A DNA stretch of 64,000 bases from Limnoperna fortunei (GCA_944474755.1 OX104119.1:83704896-83768895); one strand, 5' to 3'; positions 12,070-26,168 are shown, counted from the stretch's first letter. Notes: generated from the sequence alone by a model not told the origin. Numbers and translations are program-made.

Positions 12070-13920
12070 TTACCTGATTATACTCAGGATCCAAAGAGTC
12101 TAGCATTTTATATTAACTTCTCGAGGTCAACACTAATACAACTGTTCTGCTAACAATTTTATGCTATATAATAACCAATTTTATATAACCCCCTAGTTAT
12201 AGAAATACAAGCTACAAACTCTAGCTACATATATATACTTATGTATCTCTATTATACTTATAAGCTATGTTTATGAACTATTTTCCTATATACATGTATA
12301 TGAATTTACACAACAACCAACAACTCCAATATCCCCTAAATCAGACCCAACCTAATTGATACTACACAAGATATATCGAAAACCAATGTTCTATACAACC
12401 ATTCCTTATTTCTAAATATATATATATCACCTGGGATACGTCTCTAATAGCGCAATTCTCTTAGACTACGGCAAATAATCACAATGCTTATATGCCGCCT
12501 ATGGTCTAGAAATGCGATGCTGCTGTACCACTATCCCTTATGACACATAACCTAGCTTATATTCAAAACGTTACTTTGAGACTTACTGGTCTGAGAGGCT
12601 GTGACAAGTTTTCAACATCAGACGCTATAAGCTCTAGCTACGTTAATTGAATTATTCTTATATCACTTTAAGCTCCCAAGTTTTACTTATAGATTTCGTT
12701 CTATGTCTCTAGTTACGCTGACAACCACTTTTGACGTAGTCTTTCAAAAGACAATGATCGAGCATTCCGTCGCAGTATTTATACTTCTTTAAGGATTATT
12801 CCATTTTTATAGGACAATTCCTACCTAGTCCACATCCTAGCAACAGGGGTTAGTGACAATGTGTAAACTGCGTCATTATTACTTCCGTTACCTAATATGC
12901 GTTCTACTCATAACATAGCTACACATAATTAATAAATCGTCACAATATTTTGGAAAATTTAACATTGCATTTTTCAGCCAGAAATAACTTTAATGAAAAC
13001 TTATTTTACGTCATCAAAACGCACGCACTTACTGATAAGTCGATCGATTTCTTTTCTAGCAAAAGTCAAAGAAAGTAATTTGGAAAAGCGCATCTGTTTA
13101 GTATTTTTACAATAGATGTCGAAATATTAAAGAAAACAACTGGATTATAAAAGACGTTTTATAAAATATTCTGGTCTTTGTCATTATAATAAATAAACTA
13201 TCAGTATCTGAAGATACCGCTGTGAAACAAAGTAACAAGGAGTTGTGGTAAACTCATAACTTGTGCCGTTCTGGTGTAAAGCAGTAGGATTTTTTACTGC
13301 TTTTTATATATTTATAGAAGGCAGTTAATAAGCCGGATTCACGTTCAATTGTTTATCCTGTTTTGACCAATTATTGCACACATTGAAAGGCAATGGACAT
13401 CCAAATATACAGTTAGAAACAGTTCTTCCAAACTGAATTTAAACTGAAGTTAAATAAACACTAATTTTACAGTATACACACAGCAGCCGCAGTACCAAAA
13501 AATAAAACAATTGGAAAATGTGTTGCTAAATTAAATGTAGACAATTGTGATCAATCCAATCCACATGCATAATGCACATGTTAAAATTAATAGGTATTGC
13601 ATTAATAGTCATTCCACGAAGAAAACTGCAGATTTATTATAGAAGTGTAAATGCTGACCTGTCTCATGTTTTGCACCATTATGTGGTAAAGATTAACAAG
13701 AAATATGTTCTAATCTTCATGGCTAAACAGATTCTTCCAATATGTAATAGCCACTAAACCTAGTTTAAGCGCAATCAAAATTTCACCCATATATGTTATA
13801 AACATGCATGTCATTTAGACATCGTTCAACATTCACGATTCTAAGAATATAAAGGAAACACATGCAAATGTGATCTTTTTACCATTTGACTTCAAATATT
13901 TTCCAAGGATCATTGAATAA
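12070..13920. other. No gene recognised
   Basis: AT-rich sequence. The longest ORF (13,572-13,757 +) has no recognisable domain. Confidence 0.45.
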
Positions 13921-13924
13921 TTAA

Positions 13925-14410
13925 AGAACCTTAGTGAGCACGCTCACATACTCCACGCTTCCACATAACTATCAGGTTCCATAAAATTGTGATCAGTAGT
14001 TTTTGAGTAGAAGCGCAAACGAGTTATTTCTTACTTGTTTTTTTTTAAATTTCTAGGTTTAAAGGAGTAATAACTACTACTAAAAATATGATATCATAAT
14101 TTCTTGTCGAAATTCACAACTACATCTGGTGTTTTTCATTCCTACCTATTTTCATCAAATAGTGATCGGAAGTTGCAGTGGAATTGTGCTTTCAAGAATA
14201 GTTTGAGATGTTTTAAAGTTAAAAAAAAACCAAAAATATCCTATCATAATTTCCTGTAAATATGCTCAACGACATATGTTCTTCATTCCTACCAAGTTCC
14301 AGAAAATTCTTACTAGTAGTTACAGAGGATTTGCGCTTACAGGAATAGGACTGGCGGACGGACGGACCAGTCAAAACATTATACCATCTGTAACTTTGTT
14401 GCATAGAGAA
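13925..14410 (+). repeat. Dispersed repeat with two tandem ~155-bp modules and GACGGACGGAC end
   Basis: Two modules share AAAAATATgaTATCATAATTT-like starts, TTCATTCCTACC, a G.GGATTT/TTGCGCTT-like segment and CAAGAATAG/CAGGAATAGG ends. The second ends in GGCGGACGGACGGACC and ATTATACCATC. The upstream part contains GTGAGCACGCTCAC, also present at 28,444. The same design recurs at 28.4 and 30.9 kb. No protein is encoded. Confidence 0.65.
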
Positions 14411-15650
14411 TAATATATAATATACTTAAAATATTATTCAATTATTGTTTTCTCTTGCATATAAAGCTGCAATTTAGAAGGTATACAGCTACGTATATAG
14501 TTTTCATATCATCTGTAGTGGGAGCAATCAACGACCGAGTAGTTAAGGCAGCTATTCCTCTTATACTAATAAAAAGCATGTCAACACTAAGGGTGTGATC
14601 AAGCCTTGATTGACAATTGCCAGTTTTTACTGCAAGAAATGGAATTTCGTTTGAGGCCTCCAATAATAAAAAAATTAAACATCGAAATACTTGAAAAGTC
14701 ACTGAAAGTGGCTTTTAACCCAACTCCTGCAAGAAACCAAAAAAAATACATAGAACAACAAATGAAACAAATATGTATATTTATTAATAAATAAAAGAAG
14801 AATTTTAGGATGAATCGTTCTGAACATACATATTTCTAACAAACATGGTGAATCACCTTTTAATAAATGTTTATATTATATGGCCTTCTTAATACAACCT
14901 GTGTTTAGCGAATTCCAGTGTTAAAGCCTCATCTTACAGAATATACATCCTGAAATGAACAAAAAAATCAATACTATACAACCTGTGAATTTTTTGCTCC
15001 CAAAATCATTTGCATAATAATATCGCGCGGACAAAATGCTGAATGAACAATGACCATGTATAACCACAGTTTATATACCAGTAAAAGAGTGACTTTATAA
15101 AACAGTAAATCATGTTATATTAAGTAAAGTTTTAACGAGCATCGAAAATGCGAGCTATACGGTTACATGCTTGTATGAAAAAAAACGTGATCGATATGAA
15201 CAAATATATTTTAGATGGTAGATGAGCTATCCGAAGAAAATATCGTAGACGAACACTAAAATGAATATGAAAGTAGACACAAAAATTATTTTTGAAATAC
15301 ATGTTAATACAATAATGTCAGACAAATTAGTGCAATCTGAAGCGCTCTATCGATGGTTTTGTGACGTCATGAACAAATTATAATAAGTCGTGACTTCACC
15401 AGAAGTACTGTTAGGTTGAATGAAGTAACGCCATGAATAATATGCGCTGCTTGCATTTAGGCTGCACTTATTTTCATGTTAGTTTTAAGTTATGTTTCCG
15501 GGTAAGTTTTAATGAGGTTCGGACTTTTTTCTGCGCATTTATTAGGAGATAGCTGCAGCGGTGTATTAAAAAAGTGAAGAAACAGTGTTGTGGTTCTCGA
15601 AAAAAAGCTTCGCGGTTTCAAAATTATAATTTGACCAAAGATGACGGAAA
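14410..15650. other. No gene recognised
   Basis: No conserved reading frame was found. The minus ORF at 15,490-15,753 is an antisense shadow at the start of the LINE. Confidence 0.4.
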
Positions 15651-15659
15651 CTTTTGTGA

Positions 15660-17330
15660 AAAAGGAAATATCTGGAATGTGTACAGCAAAGGCAACTGGT
15701 TTAGAAAATATATCTGTTAAATTTCTTAGACTAACAGCTGATGTGATTGTCAATGCTCTAACTTTTGTATTGAATTTTTCAATTGAAACAAATTATTTTG
15801 TAAATGAATAGAAAAGTGCTAGGGTTACTCCTATATTTAAATCCGGTGATGATCATATTGTAAACAACTATCGACCAGTTTCTGTATTTCCAATTGTAAG
15901 TAAAATCATTGAACGACATGTTTTTAATGCCTTTTATGACTACTTATCTTTTAACAAATTAATAACAAATTATTAATCTGGTTTTAGACCAAAACACTCG
16001 TGTGAGACAGCATTAAATAGCTTTGTTGATCGTTGGTTCAAACACATTGATAATGGCAAATTAACTGGAGTATTATTTATTGACCTTTAGGCATTCGATA
16101 CTGTTAACCATAATGTATTATTGTATAAGTTAAAAGCTTTTGGTATTTGTGAGAATTCTCTTTTGTGGTTTAAGTCATATCTTTGTTTTCAGAAAACAAT
16201 GTGTTGGTTGGAACGGAATATTGTCAAAACCTCTAAACATCACAATTAGTGTTCCACAATGCTCCATTTTTGGACCTTTATTTTTTATTTTATATATCAA
16301 TGACTATCCTAAATGTTTAAATTATTAATATGCAACAATTTATGCATATGACACGTCACAAGATGTTTCAGATAAATCTGTAGATATCATTGAGTACAAA
16401 CTTAAAGAAGATCTTATATGTGCTATGGAGTGGATGAAAAACAATAAGATAACTATGAATTTAAAAAAGACTCAATGCATGCTAATTGGTACAAGACAAA
16501 GTTATCAAAATGTAGAAAACTGTGTATTGAAGTTAACAATGTTATTATTGAAACTGTTGATGTAGCTAGGGAGTTAATATTGATTGTTCTTTGACTTGGT
16601 CTTATCAAATTGAATGTCTAACAAAAACGATATCAAAGAAAATTGGAGTTCTAGGTAGGTTGAAAAGTTTTATGTCAAGTTTTGCATTACTTAAAGTTTA
16701 TAACTCTGTTATATTTCCACACTTTAATTATTGCTGTACTATTTGGTCAAGTGAAAAAAATGCTGCAAATATTGATAAGATTTTTAAGCTTCAGAAACGA
16801 GCAGCACGTATAATTTTGAAGGAGAAATGTGTAATGACTCCATCTGTTGTGCTTTTTAATAAACTCAAATGGATGCCTTTACCTGATTATTTTGTATACA
16901 GAAAAGCAATTTTAGTTTTTAAATCTTGAAATCAGCTTGTTCCAAAATATCTTAATGTTTTAAAATATTTACACCAAATAAGTACCAGATCAGGGTGACA
17001 GAGTAGCCATAATTTATTATATATCCCAAGTCAAAAACAGAATACTACAAAAACATTTCATATATCAGGAAGCTATTTATGGAATGATTTAGAAGAAAAC
17101 TTCAAAACATGTACAACTATTGAATCTTTTAAACAGTTATATCTGCAACAGTATTATAGTTAAAGTTAACTAATGTCCTTGTTTATGTAATAATTTTTAT
17201 TTAGTTTATATTGTCAATCTTATACTTTATTCTGTAAATATGTACATAATGCAGGACCATATTGTTAACTAGTTTTGATAAGTAAATATGCTATCCTGTT
17301 GAAATAAAGAAATTTATTTTCATTTATAGA
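15660..17330 (+). mobile_element. CR1/Jockey-type LINE, 5'-truncated RT with 3' end
   Basis: The + strand reads as an RT with few lesions: KATGLENISVKFLRL, then ARVTPIFKSGDD, NNYRPVSVFPIVSKIIERHV, SGFRPKHSCETALN, GVLFIDL (a stop follows where Lys/Gln is usual), AFDTVNHNVLLYKLKAFGI and a GPLFFILYINDYP block. The catalytic YADD box has become YAYDT near 16,350, so even apart from the stops the enzyme would be inactive. The C-terminal tail (16,591-16,929: KKIGVLGRLKSF, VYNSVIFPHFNYC, IWSS, LQKRAARII) is well preserved. No endonuclease is present. The 3' end is about 17,330, with AATAAAGAAATTTATT-type sequence. Confidence 0.8.
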
Positions 17331-17520
17331 GATGCCATAATGTTGAAGAATAATTGCCCGTGAGTGTGTAGAACACAAGCAAAAACGGTGACAGTTAAAC
17401 ATTTACACGTGAAAACATTTTTATACCTTTTTGCCTTAGACTCTTTCACTCACTTTGTTTGCGACAATGTTTTTTCGTTTCCTTGCCATATTTCGCCCCG
17501 AATGATATTCCTGTTTGGTT

Positions 17521-17783
17521 TTTTTTTGTTTGAATGGTGTTTTAACGCCACTTTCAGCAATTTTTCAGCTATTTCATGGCGTCCAGTTTTTATTGGGGGA
17601 GGAAGCCGGAGTACCCGGAGAGAACCCCCGACCTGCGGTAGGAAAACTGGCAATCCTTGTCAATTAAGATTGGAGTCGAGTACACCGTGCCTGCAGTGAG
17701 AATCGAACCCGCAATCTCAGTGTTGACAGACCACGTGATCAATAGTAAACGAACTACCTTGACCACTCGGCCACCGAGGCCCC
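17521..17783 (-). repeat. tRNA-derived SINE (family 1), best copy
   Basis: The minus strand starts GGGGCCTCGGTGGCCGAGTGG (A-box region) and continues through GATCACGTGGTCTGTC to a B box GGGTTCGATTC. A body follows containing the complement of GCCGGAGTACCCGGAGAG, and the element ends GGCGTTAAAACACCATTC. The A and B boxes are at tRNA-like spacing, so the head is tRNA-derived and should carry a pol III promoter. It is the most complete of three copies in this window. Confidence 0.85.
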
Positions 17784-17789
17784 TTTATA

Positions 17790-20700
17790 TTCCTGTAGTT
17801 TAATGATAAAAAAGAGAATAAAAAGCTATACACTTCATTGGTTTATAATTCTATCTGTACTAATGAGGCATACTCATATATATCAATATCAATAATGCCC
17901 AAAATGTCTAGAAAATTATTGAGGGCTGTGTGTCTTACAGTTAAAAAACTTAAGAAACTCCCCCATGTCTTCACAAAAAAATTCACATAACACTAAAAAA
18001 AAAATTTCCAAGTTAATTTTAGAGAACAAAGTCCCATAACCGTATGACAAAAAATCGAAATTTTTTATTTTTTAAAATAGGGCATATAATGGGATATAAA
18101 ATGATACCCACCACGTTGCATTGTTTTAATATTTTTGAACACATTTTACTGAATTCAGCCTATAGGAATAGCAATAGGATAATAATCCATCTCAGAAGAC
18201 AATTTTTTACCTTGACAATTCACCTATAAAAATAATTTTAAATTGGCAAAACTTAAAAACTTTAAATGGGATTGTGTTGAATATTTAATTTGATCTTTAT
18301 TTTATAGAACTTGACAGCTACGGACGGACGGACGGAAACTCATATCCATACGGAGGATGTAACATAATATCCCGTTATATATAACATTTTAGAGCCTGTC
18401 TATTAGAAAACCATGCAAAACTGAAAATTTTGTCCGGTAACAACATTTTTAAGTGACATAATTTGTTATTTGATATCCAAATTACAAGTCATGCGCCACA
18501 TCCCTAAAAGTCCTCGCAATGTTCTACTTCTAAAATTAAAGGCTTTTAATTTTTAGAATAAATACTCTCATCATAAGGTGGTTTCCATACTGCAAAAATT
18601 GGCTGTTTTCTCTAGCATTTCTCGAAAAATACAGTACAAAAAATGAACCTTTTAGAATTATATCGGTTTTCTTTGCTATTTTCCATAAAACTGTCTAAAT
18701 GTTGATTTAATAAAATCAAAGAAATTGACACCGTGCCAATCGCTTGACATATCAACTAAAAATGTAGATTCAAATAGATCCCATTTTTAAAGAATTATTC
18801 TATGTAAGTAAATACCTAAAAGAATCTGTTTGTTTGCTGCAGTTAGTTAATATCAAACTTATTTTTCAAGCTTTGCAAATTTCTATTTGATGTTATTTTT
18901 GTTGCTTAAATATGATTAAATAAGACGGAACATGGATTTATTTTCATTCTTATTTTGAACACAAAATTCTTATAAAAAGTCAGAAAGTTGTTATTTTATA
19001 CATAAATACTTTGAAAATAACTCGTTAAAATCAGAAGCAGATAAAATTAAATAAACAATCCATTTCTATCAGTAATTTTCAAAATTTATATATTCACTTT
19101 AGATTTCCTTCTTGAATAGTACTGTGATGATCTCCATTGCCTGTACTTTTTTATTTTGTTGAAATATAAATGATTGCGGTAAAAAAGTATAAGAGTAAAA
19201 GTTAAAGAAATTATACATGAATAACATCAAACAGTGTGCCTTGTAATTTTAATCTGAATATGGAAAGTCCTCATGAAATTCAAAGGCCAAATTTAGAGTG
19301 AACTACAATAAGTCCACCAACATTTCTTCGTAATATTTCTTGTGACGTAGTTGATTTAGACTTTCTGTTACCAGTTGCATTATTGATATTATTTCTTTCC
19401 CGAGACCTGCCTTCCGAGTTGTTTATGCATGGAATAAAATATTTTATGTTAAAACATGTAGGTTGTCATCATAACAAAACAAGGTTTTGGACAATTTGAA
19501 GGCGTTATAATTCTTTTAGTGTGTACTGACATGGTGTTATTGTTGTTAATTCTGGAGATAAATGCACAAATGGCTAATGTGTAAAAAACTGTGGCAGGCT
19601 GAGAAATAGTTAACTTCAAACATTCACAAAGGTACATTTTATAATAGTTGTTATCTTGGAAATATAAGCATAAAACTGCAAATTTTATATCTTCCTCATT
19701 TGAACCGTTTGACCGATTTTTGTAAATGGAACCTCAAAATGTTTTTGCAGTCTCTTTCCAGCTATACAATGAAAAAATTAAAAAAGGAAATTCAAATACA
19801 TCATTTTATTGCTACAAATCACACAAATCTTAACCGAAATATTCCATCTTTCAAAAGCTGTAAAATCTTAACCTGTTGTTTGCAAAGCTAGCCGATCCAT
19901 ATATTATTTATTTTATTCAAGCGCAACAAAGAAATAATAAATTTAATTAAATTAAGCTGTTCACTTTAAACGGATAGACCCGCAAATACAAGCAGTAAGC
20001 TTCATGCATAATATAGAACGTTTCTAAAATTCTTGGCAAGGTACCGATTTCCATGATTTTACTTCGTTCAGTAAATATTTCTTAAAAGGTGATCTATTGA
20101 TTATCTTAATGTCATATGACAACAGTACCTATTCATTGACCTTTTAAATGAAACTTAAACTAGAATTATATGTTTCTACAAATAGAAACAGTGCTAAATT
20201 GTGTTATAGGAGTTACACAACTTTCTATGCATATATCTTTGAAGTATGCATGATTATTTTACAGTTTTCAAAATTGTCACCTGGACAACTTTTCATGGTT
20301 TTCTCGTAGACAGGCTGTCTAAAAGATTTATTTTGGCCTTGATATAGGGCGTTTTTTTTAAATTACAGGACTGTTTCAGTGTCCCAATCTGCTAGAAAAA
20401 CCTAAACAGTTTAGAAAGGCGCCCTTTTTCATAAAGGACTGTTTATTCCTGCTCATAATGTTTCAATAATTCAATTATAAATTAAGCAATCAATATTTTG
20501 ATTGCTTAATTAATGTATGCATATATGCTTTACCAATACTATTCCTTTCATAATTTGAACACCTGACACAGAAGCATAAATTATTTTAATCCTGCCCATG
20601 TTTTTTTCATTTGCTTTACTTGACCAATATGAATGAAGGTAATGTTTTGTATGTCTGACATTTCTGACATCCACATAATTTTGGTCGACATAGTTTTATC

Positions 20701-22190
20701 TCGACAAGTCGTGATATTATTATACCGAATTACCATAAATATCTCGTTATGTCGGCTCTTTTCTCTTTTTATCGCGACTGGTCGAGAAAATATTATCTCG
20801 TCATTTTATGGAAAAGTGGAGATACTTTTCACAGACCTATAGAACTATGATAACATCAGGATATAATAGTTATTTTATAGAACATATTTGGAAACCGCCT
20901 GCCACCACGCGCATGCTATTTTATTGCGTTTGATTGGGTTGAATTTATTTAACAATCCAAGCAACCTGCTACTGCAATGTATTCATGGTCATTTTTAGCT
21001 GGTAGAATTATTAAATTTAGATATTTTCTGATTGAGAATTTAATTATCAAAATTGATCAATTTTACGGTCTATCAAGCAGTCAAATATAATGATTATACT
21101 ATATTTGAGACAGTATTTATAACTAGTAATCATAGATACCTTATTAATAATAGAGGTGAAAACGGGAAATTATAAAAAAGATGGAATGCCAAAAGAATTG
21201 AAGTAAACCGTTCTAAAATCATGAAAATACAAAAAGCTAGCCAGATAGGTATGGAGATCAAATTCAAGTGTCCCACCTGGTTAAATTCCTTTTATTCGGA
21301 ATATCTTGTTTAATTTATTGCATAAACTTAGCCAAAATCTTACTTCATTTCAGTAAAAATGACCAGCAAATGCATCCACTCACTTATTCGACAACTGTCG
21401 CCAAAATGGAAAAGTTATTACAGCCACCAAATTTGGAGAGTTTAAGTCGTAATAAGCATTTCAATTTTTAAAGACAGATAGCTTGAACATTCATTTTTAC
21501 TCTTCATAATAACACAATATAGGCCATGACAGAAATAGCAGGCAAAACATATTCTTTTTCCCTTCGCCTGCGACAGTGACTGAATATAGCCAATCTCACT
21601 GCAAACATTCATATATAAAGTTAATGTAATATCGAACATTACTCTTGTAAATAAAATTATTATAAACAAGCTCCACACATTCGCAAAGTGTTGACAAAAG
21701 CTCTACAAAAGAAACCATAACAACGAGTGTGCACATGACGTATCTCGTCTACATCTCTTTATTGTCTGTTTGTACATGGTTTTTGTTATCGACAACAATT
21801 TTGAGGTTTTCTCACAAAGGGTAACATCCAGTCATCTAAGTCTGCTGTCTTACCTTCTAACTTTCACTACTACTAGTTTGAGATAAAGAAATTTATAGTT
21901 TACGAAAAGAGCGACATATTTGTACAATATTTAATGACTTCTGTAATCAAGACCAAAAAAGGAACTGGAGATCTCTTTTTTTGCTACCAAAACAGTTAAA
22001 TATATAAATCTACCTTCATGAATTTCTTTAGGTAACCGGTTTTCTTTTATGGTTTTATTACTGCAGCAATAACAAATTAATTGTCAAACAATATAGCTTT
22101 CATTTTTATCTGAATAGTAATGTCATTTAATTAATGAAGTTCGGTGTCTATTTACATTTTATCTACTTAAGTATACTTTCTGTTTAGAAT
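17790..22190. other. Long gene-free AT-rich stretch
   Basis: No domain, RNA gene or large repeat was recognised over 4.4 kb. A GGACGGACGGACGG tract near 18,325-18,340 marks the end of a dispersed module repeat. ORFs here (for example 20,633-20,842 and 21,442-21,678) are short and of random composition. Confidence 0.5.
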
Positions 22191-22194
22191 AGGT

Positions 22195-23060
22195 TCAAAT
22201 AGAAAACTATTAAATAAAATCTATGACAAGCGTGATGACTTTAAATAAAATAGCAAATAAAACCGGCCGAACATTAAGAGCCAAAAATCAAGGGACAGTT
22301 ACAAATCCGGATAAAGACAAACGCAACACATAAACCAAAAATACAAAAAAGCACTCAGGACGAGTAAGCAGTGTCTGCCACTAATTAGACACCAATCGAG
22401 TTAACATTGTCATGTTTAGGGAAAGTCAAATCCAGGAAACGAAGCACTACCTATGACAGCGAAAATATCAGATCGTATTTGAGACACCGATTTCCCATAA
22501 GATCAATCAAGTCATGGTGACGACCATAGAAGGTCTGAAGAGATAACATCAACCTGGGTACAACAAACCCTTGTTTGAGTAGCTTGGCAGTCAACAGCAG
22601 TGATTGGCCTATAAAACCGGAATACCGATCGCTGTATCTAGAATAACGTATAAGTTGTGAAATGTACACACCATACGCTGCAGCCTCTGGAATGTTGCTG
22701 TCGATGAACGGGAAGTTGACAATTGGAAAGTTGAAGTCATGACGTTTTTCGTGAGGAGTAGAGTTTTTTAGTTTTCCTGAGTCTATTTCTAGAATTAGGT
22801 CTAAGTAGAGGCTGATCTTACTTTATTGGTGGTGTCTATAATTTCAAGCTCGCTAGGGTAAATTGAATGTAAATAGTCACCAAATTTAGCATTGTTGAGG
22901 GAAAAAGCATCATCAATATAGCAGAATGAATGTTAAATGAAAGGTCTGGCAAAGAGAGTAGCACAATTAGTACCTATTGTAATACAAACAGTGCTTTGAA
23001 AAACATGTCCTCCTAACAGGACGAATATGTTGTCAATAAGAAAATTTAACGTGTGACAGA
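22195..23060 (-). mobile_element. RT retroelement fragment with 3' tail
   Basis: On the minus strand, about 23,050-22,450 reads FLIDNIFVLLGGHVFQ, then GTNCATLFARPF, then FCYIDDAFSLNNAKFGDYL (YIDD catalytic box) and SIYPSELEI. It goes on to DFNFPIVNFPFIDSNIP, YGVYISQLIRYSR and LLKQGFVVPRL, ending YGRHHDLI. This RT family is abundant in molluscs and cnidarians; I am unsure of its formal class. A stop and frame changes interrupt it. 22,440-22,255 is its 3' tail, shared with 7.6 kb. At 22,200-22,250 on the + strand, IYDKRDDF is a motif of the same RT family, so a second inverted scrap abuts the tail. Confidence 0.7.
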
Positions 23061-23069
23061 TTTGATCTT

Positions 23070-24480
23070 CAGTATATTTATCTTATTTGCCACTTCAAAT
23101 AGCGCAACCCATCTTATACGAATAATATCTTGGTTACATGATCTAGTTTTGCGCTGTTAAAATTCAAATAGTTCCACGACATAATTGTTATTTTGTACCA
23201 TATTTGTTATTTTGAAGTATTATTGTTCAATGATATTATTAGGAATAGTATTATTATTTATTTCCCCCAGCATTTTACCTTTATGAAACGACTAACGACC
23301 GAGTTTTCAGTTCCTTTTTTACGGAAAAATTATATGTAAAAAGACTGTATTTAAAAACTATTGAGACAGGGTGAGTCAAAAACAAGTTTTGTAGATCATT
23401 GTCAAAAACTAAGCTTCTTCAAAACAAGTTTGAATCATTTTTATTAACTTTAGAAGCAAAGTTTAGATTGTCATGTTGAAAAGTCGTTCATATCGAAATT
23501 CGATATTACTGCCATTTAGGATGAAAAATATGGTGTTTCTCTCATAGTGTCATTTTTAAAATGTCGCACTATTTAAAAAATAGTAACCAATACAAACAGG
23601 AGTAAACTAGTTCTCGACCAACTTTCAATTTTCTGCACAGAGCATTTTGCTAAAATGCGTACTGATACCAGTAAAACCGGTACACATAAAATTCGATGAA
23701 TTGTTAAAAATAGCAATTTGCGTTAAAACAATACGCACAAAAACTGAAAAATTAAAACACTCATGATTGTTGTGCATATATATTTTGTATTTTTATAATT
23801 ACATGAAATAAATATTATTTTCCTAGATTTACTTTGTTAATCATTGCATGTATACAATACAATTTAATCTCTTTAAGCTGACTACATAACTGTGTTGACT
23901 GCCATTCAAACATCATGACCTATTTATAAGGATATTCTGTCATGTGACCTTTTAACAGTTTTCTTTGAATACAGGTTTGCGTGTAATTTGTTTTAAATTG
24001 TGGTCTGCTATATTCTCAGCTAATATTTAGAGAGAAACCACGGCGAAAAGCCACCCACTTAAGTTCGGTCGAAAAAAGGTTTTAGTCAAGCAATACTTTA
24101 ACTACGTCGGTCTGGAATTTAAAACTAAGGTTTGGAAACTGTAGATCATGAGTAGATATAAGTATCTAACCTCCATTTTCTAGTAATAAAACATTTCTGG
24201 GAAAGAAACTTTATTATTGGTGTTGAATGTAGATTTTCAACTCTTTTACATCCTTATCATGTTGATAAGATGATGTTGCGCTTAGCATAAACAATGGTAC
24301 GACCCGGAAGTTCAGAAAAAAGGGAATTTGACACTAGAACAAAACTTACATATCTAAACAAATACTATCTTTTCCCTATTTTAGTCATGATCATTGTACA
24401 AAAAAGCGTTCAGTTAATTTTTGTTCTATTTCATATATTTATTTTTTGTACTTATTTAATGTTTTCTTTCAATATATTTT
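23070..24480. other. No gene recognised
   Basis: AT-rich sequence with only short ORFs; nothing else is supported. Confidence 0.45.
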
Positions 24481-24484
24481 TTTC

Positions 24485-24590
24485 TGCTTACTTTATTGGA
24501 ATTCGAACTCGCACCGTTGAAACACTTATAACCCATTCGCTTGCCCTATATCAAAAGCTCTGTACCGCTGTGCCAAATCCGCTATAGAAA
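24485..24590 (-). repeat. tRNA-like sequence, probable SINE head
   Basis: The minus strand contains TTGGCACAGCGGTACAGAGC (A-box-like) and, about 45 bases on, GCGAGTTCGAATTCC (B box). I could not pair a convincing acceptor stem or anticodon arm, so it is read as a tRNA-derived repeat rather than a tRNA gene. Confidence 0.5.
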
Positions 24591-25435
24591 AGTACAGTTT
24601 AATTAACCAGACATAGTACATGTACGCTAACGTGTAACAATGACATTTGTGTACACCATAAATATACATACAAGTACTAAAAGGCAAAGAACAGGTTTAT
24701 AGTATGCTAGAATTCCCGATCGATAAGTGAGCATATTTGTAACTTTTGGAGGATGTGTTTTTCAGCAGACAATTCAATCGGAATTCTAATAGGTACAAAC
24801 TGTTCCACACTCCTTATCGATTTGTTCCTGTATTCTTGTGAAACTGAATTTTTTCGACGTCTTATTAACGACAGAAGATAGAAGAAGCTTGGTCCTTTAA
24901 TTCGTCATATAGATATATTGATGATGTCCTTTAAATTAATAACCCTCAGTTTGCTGAGTGGCCTTTAGATCTAGAAATTAAGAAACCATAGAAACAGCTT
25001 CATTTATATCGATGTTCGACTTACACCTCAAATATGACACCAACGGTCATCTTAGCACAAGAATTTACGCCATACGAGATGATTTTAGTTTCAAAATTAT
25101 TAATTTTCCTGCAGCAATATTCCATCTTTACTGTATTAATGATATTAATTATATTTCACAATTGATCAGGTACGCAAGAGCTTGAAGCGAGTATAATGGT
25201 TTTTGCAAACGTCACCAATATCTTCGGAATAAACGACTGGTCCGCGCTTTTACTACAAATATTACTTCCTTTGTCAAACAATATTCTATATCGTTTTAAA
25301 ATATGGTTTCAGATAGTTTTTCCAAGTTCTAAATTCAGTGTACAGTAAACGTACTACGATTATTGCTGTATACACTCAGTAGTGATGAGTGGCGAGTGGT
25401 ATATGATACATATGATATCTCTTTTAAACAACTTA
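24590..25435. other. No gene recognised
   Basis: No conserved coding or RNA signal was found. Confidence 0.4.
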
Positions 25436-25439
25436 CCAA

Positions 25440-25705
25440 ATCACAATCGTCAGTAATGGAAGCGGCATGGTTTAGCATGCCATAAAACCTGGTTTAACCC
25501 ACCATATATTTTAAATGCATGTACCAAGCCAGGAACATCGCCGTAACTACTATATTATTAGTTCTTGGTTCTGGAGTTTACTGGTTTCTCGAACTTTGAT
25601 GTGTGGATTGTCCTTTTTGACAGTTTCATCGGTGTTCGGTTTCTTGTTATTACCTTCATTTAAGTTGAAATGTTCGTTTACAGTAATTTTTGGCATATAA
25701 AGAAT
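25440..25705 (+). repeat. Dispersed repeat copy 1 (partner at 29.9 kb)
   Basis: It shares with 29,870-30,100, in direct orientation, GTAATGGAAGCG, GGCATGCCATAAA-like, TGTACCAAG.CAGGA, TTGATGTGTGGATTGTC-like and GACAGTTTC.T.GGTGTTCGGT. One copy lies just outside and the other inside the 15-kb element, so they are independent insertions of one family. ORFs across them are not conserved as protein. Confidence 0.65.
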
Positions 25706-25729
25706 TAAGAGATTAACTTTTTATCTAAC

Positions 25730-25900
25730 AATAAGGTCATGAAGATTGTGACCCCTGGGTCATGGTGGTTAAAACACACAACTTTGGCCTTTACTTCAAC
25801 CAGACTGGAAGCCGAATGGACCCGGTTCGTTCAATCGGCTACTCGCCTTGAGCCCTTTTAAAGCTTTTCGTCCATCGTATACATTCACTTGATTGCATCT
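25730..25900 (+). repeat. Possible LINE ORF1 scrap
   Basis: The peptide FNQTGSRMDPVRSIGYSP and its DNA match the 5' end of the LINE copy A region (2,249-2,288) in inverted orientation. Nothing else of the LINE is recognisable here. Confidence 0.35.
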
Positions 25901-26160
25901 TGTGAATCCTGACATTACATTTGTTCAGTTACAGGCATTAAGAAGGCCAATCAAGTAGACAGAGTTTCGAATGGTTGTTTGCCAGGTAACCCGGAGCACA
26001 AGGGTTGTCTTCTTTGAGAAATTGGTCTGTTTGAGTATAACACACATGGAATACCTGATGCCTTTTGCTGGAGATTTGCCGAGACCAAGTTGCACTCCGT
26101 CGTGGGTGGGGACAAAAGTTGACGACGCGATTCATGTTCTTGAATAGTTAGGATTACAAC

Positions 26161-26168
26161 AAACCTCT
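26161..26168 (+). repeat. Left target-site duplication of the 15-kb element
   Basis: AAACCTCT lies immediately outside the left terminal GTAGCAACC. The same 8 bp follow the right terminal GGTTGCTAC at 41,150-41,157. Confidence 0.8.
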
